The notes under the pieces are model-generated. The model saw only the letters and a program-made list of their open reading frames with translations. It did no database searches and was not told the origin of the DNA. Shown one piece after another: positions 63,301 through 64,000 of a DNA stretch of 64,000 nucleotides. The DNA lies in contig VWPU01011840.1 in assembly GCA_013398955.1 (NCBI GenBank), positions 62,001 through 126,000 on the forward strand, given 5' to 3'. Each line of letters begins with the position of its first letter. Within the stretch, counting starts at the first letter, position 1. The DNA comes from Callaeas wilsoni (taxonomy: Eukaryota > Chordata > Aves > Passeriformes > Callaeidae). A program made the translations under genes and the position numbers.

Positions 63301-64000
63301 CCAAATTCAAACTAATTTGAACACTATAAGTTTGAGAGTTTAGCTTAAACAATATTAACCCACTTTTCTTAAACAACTATATTAACCCACTTGACTTAAG
63401 CCAAGAAGTGATTAAAACAAGAGAGGGATGAAGAATAACAGAGGGGGTAGTAAAGATTGTTAATCATAAAATTTCTATAAATTAGACTGAAAGTCAACTT
63501 CAGGTGACTGAAAATTGTTTTCAATGGAGCTCAGCTATACCAGCAAAAAATTGAGCTGGTGTTATTTGTGTTGCTAAATAATCACTAGAGAAGTAGAGCT
63601 CACCAATTTGTGTGAGCTCACCTGAGATTTCCTGAACACTGGAAGAATGCTATTCTATTGTAAAATCATCACATAGGTTTGCTCTTAGCTAGAAATCCAT
63701 TTTCTCCAAAGGAAGTGAATTAGCTTGAATAATGAACCGCACAAGATGGCAAATCTGGAGATGGTGGGAGGATGAAAAATTTATAAAACTTTCTAGCATT
63801 TTTGAAGCTATGAAGAAACATATGAAAGTTCTCAAATATAAAACTCCAAGACAATTTTCTTAATATTCACCTTCACATGCACACAAATTGCTATTAAGAA
63901 TATTCATCAATGCAAATCTAAATGGAAAAGCCACTGAATTGCAGCCACTGTTTCTCAAAATAGATGAACATGTTCCTACACATAAACAGAACTTTATATT

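Larger units (their letters stand above)
54771..64000. other. Intergenic DNA, no gene seen
   Basis: Apart from the 22-bp and 23-bp tandem repeats listed separately and a short imperfect duplication of ttaaacaa...attaacccactt near 63344-63392, nothing is recognised. The 124-134-aa frames at 58788-59192 and 61600-61974 lack recognisable similarity. Confidence 0.55.

Overview
The window is vertebrate nuclear DNA, almost certainly from a bird and probably a neoavian one. It has one spliced gene with conserved vertebrate protein sequence, three fragments of avian-type CR1 LINEs, and two LTRs that resemble endogenous-retrovirus LTR families common in bird genomes. There is no bacterial or phage coding organisation. 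Species and chromosome are inference; no database search was possible.

The only gene I can support is the 3' part of EYA1 (eyes absent homolog 1) on the + strand. Six coding exons lie at 16709-16767, 16960-17120, 17326-17440, 17742-17863, 20033-20133 and 27439-27519. They join in one continuous frame and give the last 212 residues of the protein, about three quarters of the C-terminal Eya domain (a haloacid-dehalogenase phosphatase and SIX-binding module), ending ...ALELEYL-stop. The start of the gene, including the catalytic DxD motif, lies left of the window; positions 1-16708 are intron. The intron after the second exon here begins with GC instead of GT. A 3' UTR of about 2.1 kb runs from 27520 to a poly(A) signal at 29629. 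It holds a 16-bp perfect palindrome, a 69-nt predicted hairpin, an A-rich purine tract, a Pumilio-type motif and a perfect 8-mer match to the miR-124 seed.

Layout: 1-16708, intron with a minus-strand CR1 at about 1048-1830. 16709-20133, five clustered exons (a plus-strand CR1 sits in the 2.2-kb intron). 20134-27438, a 7.3-kb final intron with a small CpG-rich patch, a pentanucleotide-like repeat and two hairpins. 27439-29655, last exon and 3' UTR. 29656-64000, a gene-free stretch downstream of EYA1 with no coding exon I can defend. It carries a degraded minus-strand LTR (about 32645-33212), a complete solo LTR with a 5-bp target duplication (39060-40131), a CR1 (about 54497-54770) and small tandem repeats.

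I see no CRISPR array, tRNA, rRNA, operon or new defence-like system. The observations most worth checking are the GC-AG intron, the structured 3' UTR elements, the intronic CpG patch and inverted repeats, and the 45-bp tandem units inside the solo LTR.
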